NCBI GenBank assembly: GCA_016235455.1
Contig: JACRKZ010000118.1
Location: 1 to 36,649 of the forward strand
DNA length: 36,649 nt
Direction of reading: 5' to 3'
Source of the DNA: Armatimonadota bacterium
Lineage (GTDB): Bacteria; Armatimonadota; UBA10988
Shown here: piece by piece, positions 16,410 to 24,655 of the stretch
How the letters are laid out: each line of letters starts with the position of its first letter
Numbering within the stretch: position 1 is the first letter of the stretch
Notes under the pieces: model-generated
The model's input: only the letters and a program-made list of their open reading frames with translations
The model's database searches: none
Told to the model about the DNA's origin: nothing
Position numbers and translations under genes: made by a program

Positions 16410-18509
16410 GTGGCACAGGCCATTGATGCAGGCGAGCGAGTGCTGCGCATCGCCGTGGCCGGCAGCCCCAATGCCGGCAAGACCACGCTGTTCAACCGGC
16501 TCACCGGCCTGCGGCACAAGGTGGGCAACTACCCCGGCGTGACCGTGGAGCGCAAGGAAGGCGCCGCCGTCATCGACGGCGAGATGGTCGACCTGCTCGA
16601 CCTGCCGGGCTCCTACTCGCTCTCGGCCCAGTCGCCCGACGAGGAAGTGGCGCGCGACGTGCTCTTCGGCTGGCAGCCCGGCTGCGAGCCGCCCGACGTG
16701 GTGCTCATCGTCATCGACGCGGCGCACCTGGAGCGCAACCTCTTCCTCACCAGCCAGATCGTCGAGTTGGGCTACCCCACCGTGCTGGCGCTGAACATGG
16801 TCGACGTGGCCCGCGCCGCGGGCATGGTGATCGACGCCGACGAGTTGTCAAGGCGACTGGGTGTGGCCGCCATTCCCGTCGTGGCCACCACGGGCGAGGG
16901 CCTGGCCGAGCTGGGTGAGGCGCTACTGCGCGCGCGGCCCAGCGCCATGCGCGTGCCGCTCAAGCCGGCGGTGGAAGCCGAGGCGCAGCGGCTCGGTGCG
17001 CTGCTCGAACGCGAGGGCGTGGCGCCGGCACTGGCCTCGCCCGTGGCCCTGCGTCTGCTCAGCTCGGCCGAGGGCCTGGCCGACGCCACACGCCAGTATG
17101 GCCCAGCGCTGGCGGCCGAGGTAACGGAGTCTCGCCGTGCGCTGGAGGCCCGCGGCGTGGTGTGGCTGGGCTGCGAGGCCAGTTCTCGCTACAGCTGGCT
17201 GCGCGAGGTGGCGGCCGCGACCGTGGTCCAGGCGGCGAGGCCGGAGGGGCTGAACCGGCACGACCGCATCGACCGCGTGCTAACCCATCGGTTCTGGGGT
17301 CCGGTCGTCTTCTTCGCCATCATGGCCGTCGTGTTCCAGAGCATCTACACCTGGGCCGGCCCGGCCATGGACGCCATCGATAGCGGCATGGGCGCCGTGG
17401 GCGCCTGGACCAAGACGCATCTGCCCGCCGGCCCGCTCAATGACCTGCTGAGTGACGGCGTCATCGCCGGCGTAGGCGGTGTGATCATCTTCCTGCCGCA
17501 GATCCTGATCCTGTTCTTCTTCCTGGCCATGCTGGAGGAGACGGGCTACATGGCCCGCGCGGCGTTCGTCATGGACCGCGTCATGAGCCGGGTCGGCTTG
17601 CACGGCCGCGCCTTCGTGCCGTTGTTGAGCGGCTTCGCCTGCTCGGTGCCGGGCATCATGGCCGCGCGCACCATCTCCAACGGCCGCGACCGGCTGGCCA
17701 CCATCCTGGTCACGCCACTGATGACGTGTTCGGCGCGGTTGCCGGTCTACGCGCTGCTGATCGGCGCGTTCGTGCCCAAGGGCCGCATCCTGGGCGGGCT
17801 GGTCAGCCAGCAGGGATTGGCGCTGTTCGGCCTCTACTTCCTCGGCACGGTCATGGCCTTGTCGGTGGCGGCGGTGCTCAAGCGCACGGTCCTGCGTGGG
17901 CCCACACCGTCGCTGGTGCTGGAACTGCCCCCCTACCGTCAGCCCAACTGGCGCAACGTGGGCCGCGAACTGTGGGACCGCGCTGGCCTGTTCGTCAAGT
18001 TCGCGGGCACGATCATCTTGTCCATGAGCATCGTGCTGTGGTTCCTGGCGTCATTCCCGCGCCATGGCGATGGCACCGCGTCGGACATCCAGCAGAGCTA
18101 CCTGGGCCGCGCCGGGCGCGTAGTGGAACCGGTGCTGCGGCCGCTCGGCTACGACTGGCGCGTGGGCGTGGCCTGTCTGTCGGCGGCGGCAGCGCGTGAG
18201 GTGGTCGTGTCCACCCTCGGCGTGCTGTTCGAGGTCGGCAAGGATGACGCCGATGGTCAGGCCAAGCTGGGCGACCGCCTCAAGCAGGCCACCTGGCCCG
18301 ACGGCCGCCCGCTGTTCACCGTGGCCACGGCCTGGTCGCTGATGATCTTCGTAGCCCTGGCCTGCCAGTGCATGACCACCGTGGGCATTGTCATCCAGGA
18401 GACTGGCGGCTGGCGCTGGGCCATGTGGCTGGTCGCCTACACCACGGCCCTGGCCTACTTCGGCGCACTGATCACCTACCAAGGCCTGCGTCTGGCGGGG
18501 CTGGGCTGA
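16410..18509 (+). CDS. feoB: Ferrous iron transporter FeoB
   Basis: 699 residues. The N-terminal GTP-binding domain has G1 GSPNAGKT (18-25), GNYPGVTVE, G3 DLPGSYSLSA (from ~64) and G4 NMVD (129-132), followed by a helical GDI-like domain (~180-280). The membrane part carries the conserved Gate segments, including FACSVPGIMAAR and MTCSARLPVYALL, and a late SAAAAREVVVSTLGVLF. This is the main bacterial Fe(II) importer. GTG 16410 follows AGGAG (16397-16401) with an 8-base spacing. The stop overlaps the next start (ATGA), coupling it to a small Cys-containing membrane protein. No frameshift or missing motif is seen. Confidence 0.96.
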   Translation: MAQAIDAGERVLRIAVAGSPNAGKTTLFNRLTGLRHKVGNYPGVTVERKEGAAVIDGEMVDLLDLPGSYSLSAQSPDEEVARDVLFGWQPGCEPPDVVLIVIDAAHLERNLFLTSQIVELGYPTVLALNMVDVARAAGMVIDADELSRRLGVAAIPVVATTGEGLAELGEALLRARPSAMRVPLKPAVEAEAQRLGALLEREGVAPALASPVALRLLSSAEGLADATRQYGPALAAEVTESRRALEARGVVWLGCEASSRYSWLREVAAATVVQAARPEGLNRHDRIDRVLTHRFWGPVVFFAIMAVVFQSIYTWAGPAMDAIDSGMGAVGAWTKTHLPAGPLNDLLSDGVIAGVGGVIIFLPQILILFFFLAMLEETGYMARAAFVMDRVMSRVGLHGRAFVPLLSGFACSVPGIMAARTISNGRDRLATILVTPLMTCSARLPVYALLIGAFVPKGRILGGLVSQQGLALFGLYFLGTVMALSVAAVLKRTVLRGPTPSLVLELPPYRQPNWRNVGRELWDRAGLFVKFAGTIILSMSIVLWFLASFPRHGDGTASDIQQSYLGRAGRVVEPVLRPLGYDWRVGVACLSAAAAREVVVSTLGVLFEVGKDDADGQAKLGDRLKQATWPDGRPLFTVATAWSLMIFVALACQCMTTVGIVIQETGGWRWAMWLVAYTTALAYFGALITYQGLRLAGLG

Positions 18510-18838
18510 TGGGCGTCAACACACAGATCGCCGTGGTCTACGTCGTGGTCGCCCTGGCCGTCTTCGCCTTGGCGCGACGCGTGTGGACGGCCTCGGGCCT
18601 GGGCACGGCGGCCGGGGCAGCCAAGGCCGCCCCGGCCTGCTCGCACTGCAGCGCCTCGCGCGCGCGACAGGTGGTGTCGGAGGCCCGCTCAGCCTTGCGC
18701 CACGACCGGGTTGGTCAGCGTGCCGATGCGCTCGATGCTCACACTGATGCTGTCCCCGCAGCGCAGGAACACGGGCGGGTCGCGGTGCAGGCCAACACCG
18801 CCGGGAGTGCCGGTGGTGATGATGTCGCCGGGCAGTAG
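18509..18838 (+). CDS. Small FeoB-associated Cys-containing membrane protein
   Basis: Starts in the feoB stop (ATGA). It has one N-terminal TM segment (~6-24), then RRVWTA, an Ala/Gly linker and a CSHC pair at about residue 50, as in the 'FeoB-associated Cys-rich membrane protein' family, which normally ends there at ~50-60 residues. This frame instead runs on to 109 residues, its last 150 bases antisense to the end of the convergent FAH gene. I doubt the C-terminal half is selected as protein. A 9-bp hairpin lies in the linker region (18610-18637). Its role in Feo function is unproven even in known members. Confidence 0.65.
   Translation: MGVNTQIAVVYVVVALAVFALARRVWTASGLGTAAGAAKAAPACSHCSASRARQVVSEARSALRHDRVGQRADALDAHTDAVPAAQEHGRVAVQANTAGSAGGDDVAGQ
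18610..18637 (+). terminator. 9-bp hairpin inside the small feo gene
   Basis: GGCCGGGGC (18610-18618) pairs perfectly with GCCCCGGCC (18629-18637) over a 10-base loop. There is no U-tract. It may simply reflect the Ala/Gly-rich linker codons, or mark a transcript end ahead of the convergent FAH gene. Confidence 0.3.
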
Positions 18839-19606
18839 CGTCAGCGATTTGGACAGCTCGGCCACCAGATAGGGCACCCGGAAGACCAGGTTCTTCGTGT
18901 TCGAGTCCTGCATCAACTGGCCGTTGAGCAGGCTCTGGATGCCCAGTTCGTGCGGGTCGGCAATCTCGTCGCGCGTGACCAGCCAGGGCCCGAGCGGCGC
19001 GAAGGTGTTGAAGCTCTTGGCATGGACCCACTGCCGGCCGCCATCGCCCACCTGCACGTCGCGGGCCGAGACATCGTTGCAGCAGGTGTAGCCCGCCACG
19101 TAGTCGTAGGCGTTCTCCTCGAGCACATCGCACGCCTCGCGCCCGATGACCACGGCCAGTTCCGCCTCGTAGTCGACCTTCTCGGTGACCGTGGGCAGCG
19201 GCAACACGATGGGCTGACCGCAGCCCGCGACGGCCGAGGGGAACTTGCAGAACAGCGTGATCACCTGCGGCTCCGGCAAGCCCTGCTCCTCGCAGTGGTC
19301 GCGGTAGTTCAGGCCGATGGCCAGGATCTTCTGCGGGTCGGGCACCGGCGGCAGCAGCGTCACCTCGAACAGATCGAAGGCCACGCCGGCCAGGCCGACG
19401 GCGTCCTCCCGGTCCACGGCGGCCAGGATGTGCCGCGCCTGGGCCAGGCCGGGCTCACCCATGGCCAGCAAGGCCTTCATGCTGGGCGCCAGCACCCCGA
19501 GGCCGTCGGGCAGGAGTGCCGCGGCGGCGTTGAGGTCGATGAGTCGTCCCTCGTGCCAGGCGCCCACACGGGTGCGGTCGTCCACAAAGAAGCTAGCGAG
19601 TTTCAT
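18689..19606 (-). CDS. Fumarylacetoacetate hydrolase (FAH) family protein
   Basis: 305 residues. The C-terminal FAH fold has IGLNYRDH (~97-104), the metal ligands DYEAELAVVIG (Glu147, Glu149) and CNDVSARD (Asp178), KSFNTFAPLGPWLV and a late LLPGDIITTGTPGGVG. Family members cleave or hydrate 2-oxo acids (acylpyruvases, 2-keto-4-pentenoate hydratases, oxaloacetate decarboxylases), and the exact substrate cannot be told. The N-terminal ~70 residues form the small cap domain. An excellent AAGGAGGAG precedes the start, and the ATG overlaps the ackA stop (ATGA), so the two share a transcript. Its 3' end overlaps the convergent small feo gene by 150 bases. Confidence 0.9.
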   Translation of the reverse strand: MKLASFFVDDRTRVGAWHEGRLIDLNAAAALLPDGLGVLAPSMKALLAMGEPGLAQARHILAAVDREDAVGLAGVAFDLFEVTLLPPVPDPQKILAIGLNYRDHCEEQGLPEPQVITLFCKFPSAVAGCGQPIVLPLPTVTEKVDYEAELAVVIGREACDVLEENAYDYVAGYTCCNDVSARDVQVGDGGRQWVHAKSFNTFAPLGPWLVTRDEIADPHELGIQSLLNGQLMQDSNTKNLVFRVPYLVAELSKSLTLLPGDIITTGTPGGVGLHRDPPVFLRCGDSISVSIERIGTLTNPVVAQG

Positions 19607-20653
19607 GCCTTCTCCTCCTTGATGCCGGTGAGCACGGCGTAGGCATCGCGCGCCACCACAATCTCCTCGTCGGTGTTGACCGTCACCACGGCCACCGCGG
19701 AGTCCGCTGCCGAGATGATGCCCTCAGCCCCACGCAGGTTGGCGGCCCGGTCCAGCCGCAGGCCGATCCAGTCCAGATCCCGGCACACCAACTCGCGCAG
19801 CAGAGCGTCGTTCTCGCCGATGCCACCGGTGAAGGCCAGCGCATCCAGACCGCCCGTAGCCATCAGGCATGACCCGATCCAGCGGCGGATGTTCCAAACG
19901 AACACCTCGATGGCCAGTTGCGCGTTGCCGTTGCCCTGGGCCGCGGCCGCCTCGATATCGCGGAGGTCACCGCCGACGCCGCTGAGCCCGGCCAGGCCGG
20001 ACTCCCGGGTCAGACGCTCGTTGAGCTGCTCGACGGTCAGGCCGGCGTGCTCCAGCAGGTAGGTCAGCACGAACGGGTCGAAGTCGCCCGACCGCGTCGA
20101 CATCGGCGTGCCCGACTGCGGCGTGAAGGCGCTGGAGATCTCCACCGACCGGCCATGCCGCACGCCGCACACGCTGGTGCCCGAGCCCAGATGGCAGATG
20201 ACCGTGCGCAGTGCCGCACTGGGGCATGTCGGGTCGCAACTCGGCCAGTGCCGCCACGGCGCGCAGCACTGGCGGGTTGTGGACCGGCACCACCGCGGCG
20301 TAACGCTCCAGCGCGGCGATGACGTGGCCGTCGATGCGCACGGCGCCGGTCGCCTCCTCGCCACCGTGCGGCAGCTTGTGGGCCACGGCCGAGAGTTCCT
20401 CGAGGCTGTCCAGCAGCCCATGCTCAGGGTGAACGAGCAGATCCAGCACAGCGCGGATGCCCTGCAGATGATCGGGGACCGGCGCCGCGATGCTGATCGG
20501 CTCGCGACCCGCCACCCGATGCGTCAGCACAGCTTGGTCGGTGCCCAGGCGGTCGATATGGCCCGAGCAGACCACCGTCTCGTCGGGCATGGCATAGAGC
20601 CGGTACTTGAGGCTGCTGCCTCCGCTGTTGAGGACTAGGATGGTCACTGGCAT
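19603..20653 (-). pseudogene. ackA: Acetate kinase, internally deleted and frameshifted
   Basis: The N-terminal part reads normally from ATG 20653 (VTILVLNSGGSSLKYRLY) through VVPVHNPPVLRAVAALAELRPDMPQ-like sequence to about 20219. Homology then continues one base out of frame at ALRTVICHLGSGTSV, through FTPQ...STRSGDFDPF and LAFTGGIGEND to a normal C terminus. Between these points acetate kinases have ~55-60 residues (the VAVFDTAFH and HGTSH region, including catalytic Asp and His). These are absent, consistent with loss of about 170 bases that is not a multiple of three. The junction (20205-20221) coincides with a 6-1-6 palindrome. As it stands the gene cannot make active acetate kinase. 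An assembly error is possible. Confidence 0.85.
20209..20221. repeat. CAGTGCCGCACTG palindrome at the ackA deletion junction
   Basis: A 6-base inverted repeat around one central base. It lies exactly where the two reading frames of ackA meet. It could have templated a deletion, or mark a collapsed or mis-joined segment. Confidence 0.45.
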
Positions 20654-20762
20654 CTCTCGCGCCAGCCTGGTTCGCCAGCCCGCCCACAGCACCTTCCGCG
20701 GCGCCGGTGGTGGAGGCGTGGCGCGACGCTTGGTGAAATACTCCGTCAACAGGAGCGGGAGC
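20654..20762. other. Divergent gap between ackA and the two-domain gene
   Basis: Start-to-start spacing of about 110 bases. Both promoters should be here, but I see no pair of -35/-10 elements good enough to call on either strand. AGGAG at 20751-20755 is the Shine-Dalgarno of the rightward gene. Confidence 0.4.
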
Positions 20763-22328
20763 ATGGGTGCGTCGAAGGTGATCGGTGGCGTTCCGGTGAT
20801 GCGGTACGGTGATCCGTCCGCGGTGTGCTATATCGGGGCGGTCAGGGCCCTGCTGGCGCACCTGGGCGACCCCATCGCCGAGGACGAGTTGATCGCGCTC
20901 AGTGGCGTGGGGTTGTGCTTCCCGTGGCGGGTCGACACGCCCTGCGATGAGGTCACGGTCATTCCCGAAATCCCCCAGCGCACCTTCGACGCGCTGGGCT
21001 ACGAGAGCGAGTACTTTGGCGAGCAGGTCGCATCGGGCACGGCGGACGGGGCGGTGGGCCAGCGCGCGTACTCACGCGAGTTCTACCTGGGCCAGATCCG
21101 AGCGTCGATTGACGCGGGTCGACCCGTGGTCGCCTTTGGCGTCACGAACGAGGAGCCGTACACCTGTCTCGTCGTCGGCTATGACGAGCAGGGCCTGTTC
21201 ACGCGCGCGTTCTGGCCGCCGCACGGCGAGCCGCGCGATAGCGAGGCGTACTTCCACTCGACTGACTGGTACGAGAAGTGCGCCGGGATCCTGGTCGTCG
21301 GCGCCAGGACCGGCGAGCGCCTCACGGGCAAGGCCGCCTACGGCCGGATCGCCGAGTGGGCGCTGGCCTTCCGCTGCACCGACAGCCGGACGGTCAGCCC
21401 GGCGGAGATCCCGATCAACCGCGCGGCCCTCCCGGCCATGGGCCGCTGGCTCCGTGATGACGCCGCCTGGGAGACCGAGGAGCAGGTTCGCGCGAACGAC
21501 ATCTGGCTCAGGCCCTGCGGCCTGCTGCTGCTGGCCTACTACCGCGACCACCTTTACTCGTACCTGTGGCGGCTCCACAGTGAGCACCCAGGCGTGGTCA
21601 ACCTACCCGCGTTGGTGGAGCTGGAACGCATGAAGCGGCTCCGTGAGAGCACGCCCTACCCCGAGGACGTTCTGGGCCTGCGCGATCGCGAGGTGCGAGG
21701 CCGGCTAGCGGACCACGTGACAAAGCTCGAACACTGCGACAACTCTCTGCAGTGGACGCTGTTCATGCCTGACTTCGTCAAACGCCAGTCGGTGGGCTTT
21801 GAGCTGCGGCGCTTGGAGTACCGCGAATACCCCGCGATGCGCTTCATCGGCGCGGAAGGCGACGAGTACGACGATGCCGAGCGCCGCCAGGCGCTGTTCG
21901 CCGCTCTGGACGCGCTGGCGGACCACAGGTCCGGCTTCGACCACGACCTGCGGCTCATGCACCATAACGGGCACGGGATCGACGACGACGAGGGCCGGTG
22001 GCACGGCGTCTGGGGCCGCTTCATGGCGGTCGACGCGCCGCTGCCCGAGGGCTTGACCGCGATCGACTTCGTCCCGCGCAACCCCGGCTCGCCCGGGCCA
22101 CCGTACCTGTCTCAGTTTGCCTACGCCGAGTTCGAGGGGGACGTAGCGGCCCTGCACTCTGGCCAGGGTTTCGACTGCGACGCGATGTACGATGTGACGC
22201 GCAACGTGATCCTGGGCGACGGCGTGGCCATCCCGTACCCCGAGCTGTACTGGACGGCGGAGGTGTTCCTCGCCGGCCACCAGAACCCCAGTTCGGCATA
22301 CCTGTTCTCGGTCTGCGCGCGAGAGTGA
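20763..22328 (+). CDS. Two-domain protein: papain/BtrH-like N-terminal and GyrI-like C-terminal
   Basis: About 521 residues with no signal peptide. The N-terminal ~180 residues resemble C39-like/BtrH_N folds: YGDPSAVCYIGAVRALLAHLG with Cys ~22, a VTVIPEIPQRTFDALGYES segment, AGRPVVAFG, and EEPYTCLVVGYDEQG, where C39 peptidases have His and this protein has YTC. A helical middle (~185-370) contains GLLLLAYYRDHLYSY. The C-terminal ~150 residues look like a GyrI/effector-binding domain: FELRRLEYREYPAMRFIGAEG, FEGDVAALHSGQGFDCDAMY, PYPELYWTAEVFLAG. I do not recognise a characterised protein with this architecture. An amide-bond enzyme with a small-molecule sensor is speculation. AGGAG, 7 bases before ATG 20763, supports the start. 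Confidence 0.6.
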   Translation: MGASKVIGGVPVMRYGDPSAVCYIGAVRALLAHLGDPIAEDELIALSGVGLCFPWRVDTPCDEVTVIPEIPQRTFDALGYESEYFGEQVASGTADGAVGQRAYSREFYLGQIRASIDAGRPVVAFGVTNEEPYTCLVVGYDEQGLFTRAFWPPHGEPRDSEAYFHSTDWYEKCAGILVVGARTGERLTGKAAYGRIAEWALAFRCTDSRTVSPAEIPINRAALPAMGRWLRDDAAWETEEQVRANDIWLRPCGLLLLAYYRDHLYSYLWRLHSEHPGVVNLPALVELERMKRLRESTPYPEDVLGLRDREVRGRLADHVTKLEHCDNSLQWTLFMPDFVKRQSVGFELRRLEYREYPAMRFIGAEGDEYDDAERRQALFAALDALADHRSGFDHDLRLMHHNGHGIDDDEGRWHGVWGRFMAVDAPLPEGLTAIDFVPRNPGSPGPPYLSQFAYAEFEGDVAALHSGQGFDCDAMYDVTRNVILGDGVAIPYPELYWTAEVFLAGHQNPSSAYLFSVCARE

Positions 22329-22410
22329 CGGCGTCGCGCGGCGGCGCCACGGTGACCCTTGCAGGTGGCCGTGGTCAGGCGTGTTGCCTGGAGGTTACGC
22401 CCACCGTGCA

Positions 22411-22440
22411 TTGACGGAAGCCCCCTTCGGACCGTAGAAT
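22411..22440 (+). promoter_or_regulatory. Strong sigma70-type promoter of the GH57-glgC operon
   Basis: TTGACG (22411-22416), 18-base spacer, TAGAAT (22435-22440), each 5 of 6 to consensus. The predicted start near 22447 leaves a very short leader before ATG 22464. It is the only good promoter I see for the next seven genes. Confidence 0.7.
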
Positions 22441-22463
22441 GGCCTGCGAGCGAGGGTCTCTTC

Positions 22464-24653
22464 ATGCCTGACAAGCCAGCCGCGGTGGCCTTCCTGTGGC
22501 ACATGCACCAACCGTGGTATGGGGATCCTCATGAGCCTCGCTTCCGCCTGCCCTGGGTCAGACTGCACGCGCTCAAGGACTACCTGGATATGGTCTGCGT
22601 GCTTGACGAGCACCCGGACGTCAAGGTCACCTTCAACCTCGTGCCGTCGCTGCTGCTGCAGATTCAGCACTATGTGGACGGCACCTACACCGACGATGTG
22701 CTCGATCTGACGGCGCGCCCGGCGGCCGATCTGGACGACCACGAGCGCACCTGGTGGATGCAGATGGGCTTCCAGATCGGCTGGGCCCGCAGCGTCGACC
22801 CCTACCCGCGCTACCGCCAGTTGCTGGACCTGCGCGGCCGCCGCACGCCCCGTGCGATGTGGGCCGAGCGTGCGCGTGCCTTCGCCGAGCAGGATCTGCG
22901 CGACCTGCAGGTGTGGTTCTCGCTGGCCTGGTGCGGCTACTGGCTGCGCTCGACCAACGAGGTGGTCAGGGGCCTCATCCAGAAGGGCCGCGATTTCACC
23001 GAAGACGACAAACGTACGTTGGCGGCCGAGTTGTCGGCGGCGCTGGGCCAGACCATCCCCAAGTACGCCACCGCGGCACGTGAGGGTCGCATCGAGATTG
23101 CCACCTCACCGTTCTACCACCCCATCCTGCCGCTGCTTTGCCACTACCCGGACGTGCGCGCGGCCATGCCGGCGGTGCGCCTGCCCGTGGGCCAGGTGGA
23201 CCTGCCGGACGACGCCACCACGCAACTCGTGCGCGGCCGGGAGCTGTGCACCCGGCTGACGGGCATCGAACCGGTCGGTCTGTGGCCGTCGGAGGGCTCG
23301 GTCTCCACGCCGGCCATGGAGCTGGCCAGCCAGGCCGGTTTCCGATGGGCCGCCACGGACGAGCACATCCTGGCGCTGTCGCTGCAGCATCGCTCCGACC
23401 CGCTGCACCGCTCGGGCCGCAACCCGCAGGGCGAGGACCTGGTGCAGCCGCACCGCCATGGCGACATGGCCATGTTCTTCCGGCACCACTACCTGTCGGA
23501 CCGCATCGGCTTCGACTACCACAACTGGGACTCCCGCGCCGCGGTGGGCGACCTGCTGGGCCAGGTGACCCAGGCGACGGCACGCGGCGGCTCGGTGCGA
23601 CGCCCGGTGGTCAGCCTCATCCTCGATGGTGAGAACTGCTGGGAGCAGTACCACCGCAACGGCTGGGAGTTCCTCAACACGCTGTACGCCGAGCTCGGCC
23701 GCCACAAGAGCCTGGACGCAGTGACCTTCTCGGACTACCTGGCCGACGAGCCGGAGCCGCCGCGGCTGGAGTACCTGTTCCCCGGCTCGTGGATCGGCCA
23801 CAACTTCCACATCTGGGCCGGCCATCGCGAGGATCAGCGGGCCTGGGAGCTGGTCTTCCAGACGCGCGCCGCCCTGATCTACGCCGAAGACCGGCTGGAC
23901 CCGGAGACCAAGCGCCGTTGCTGGGAGCACCTCTACATCGCCGAAGGCAGCGACTGGTACTGGTGGTACGGCGAGGACAACTACTCCGACGACGACCCCA
24001 TGTTCGACGCGCTGTTCCGCGACCACCTGCGCTCCATCTGGGAGGCGCTGGGTCTGCCGGTACCCGCGGCGCTCGACGAAGCCATCAAGGGCCAGCTCGC
24101 ACCGCCGCCGGCGGTGGCACCGGTGGCCGCCTTCACGCCCACGCTCGATGGGCGCGAGACGCACTTCTTTGAGTGGCGCGCGGCGGGCCTGCTGGGTGGG
24201 CCCGGTGTCGGCGGCGCCATGCAGCGCGCCAGCGGGGTCGAACAGTCCATCCTGCGACGCGTGCGCTACGGGTTCGACAACGACTGCCTCTACCTCGCGG
24301 TGGAGCTCGATGCGCCGGCCAGCGGCGCGCTGGATGACCCGGAGTGGTATCTGGGCCTGGAATGGTTCGCCAACGGTTGCTCGGCCACGTTGCGCATCCC
24401 GGCGCCAGGCGAGGTCGGCGTGCGCGATGTGGAAGTGACCGCCGACGGCGACCATCTGGCCCTGGTGGCGGTGGGTGACCTGGTGGAGATCGGCCTGGGC
24501 CGAGACTGCCTGCCAGCCGAAGCGGGTGACGTGGTGGAGTTCGCCATCACCGTGGGCTCCAATGGCCAGGTGGTCGACCGGTGGCCCAGCCAGGGCGCCT
24601 ACGATCTGACGCTGCCCGAGCCCACGGCCTGGCTGCGCGATTGGTTGGTGTAG
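22464..24653 (+). CDS. Glycoside hydrolase family 57 protein (alpha-glucan active)
   Basis: 729 residues, no signal peptide, so cytosolic. GH57 regions are clear: HMHQPWYG at the N terminus, LWPSEGSVS with the predicted nucleophile Glu277, and LILDGENCWE with the predicted acid Asp388. IATSPFYHPILPLL and GSWIGHNFHIWAG are also typical of the amylase/pullulanase-like GH57 branch. A helical region follows the barrel, and the last ~130 residues look like a beta-sandwich. GH57 enzymes act as alpha-amylases, branching enzymes or 4-alpha-glucanotransferases; which one applies here is undetermined. GAGGG lies 7 bases before ATG 22464, and the promoter position excludes an earlier start. It lies 2 bases from the GalT-like gene. 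Confidence 0.93.
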   Translation: MPDKPAAVAFLWHMHQPWYGDPHEPRFRLPWVRLHALKDYLDMVCVLDEHPDVKVTFNLVPSLLLQIQHYVDGTYTDDVLDLTARPAADLDDHERTWWMQMGFQIGWARSVDPYPRYRQLLDLRGRRTPRAMWAERARAFAEQDLRDLQVWFSLAWCGYWLRSTNEVVRGLIQKGRDFTEDDKRTLAAELSAALGQTIPKYATAAREGRIEIATSPFYHPILPLLCHYPDVRAAMPAVRLPVGQVDLPDDATTQLVRGRELCTRLTGIEPVGLWPSEGSVSTPAMELASQAGFRWAATDEHILALSLQHRSDPLHRSGRNPQGEDLVQPHRHGDMAMFFRHHYLSDRIGFDYHNWDSRAAVGDLLGQVTQATARGGSVRRPVVSLILDGENCWEQYHRNGWEFLNTLYAELGRHKSLDAVTFSDYLADEPEPPRLEYLFPGSWIGHNFHIWAGHREDQRAWELVFQTRAALIYAEDRLDPETKRRCWEHLYIAEGSDWYWWYGEDNYSDDDPMFDALFRDHLRSIWEALGLPVPAALDEAIKGQLAPPPAVAPVAAFTPTLDGRETHFFEWRAAGLLGGPGVGGAMQRASGVEQSILRRVRYGFDNDCLYLAVELDAPASGALDDPEWYLGLEWFANGCSATLRIPAPGEVGVRDVEVTADGDHLALVAVGDLVEIGLGRDCLPAEAGDVVEFAITVGSNGQVVDRWPSQGAYDLTLPEPTAWLRDWLV

Positions 24654-24655
24654 GC

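Noticed and set aside
22359..22463. An earlier GH57 start at 22359
   Set aside because: It lies upstream of the predicted promoter and adds a leader with no similarity to GH57; ATG 22464 has a good Shine-Dalgarno.
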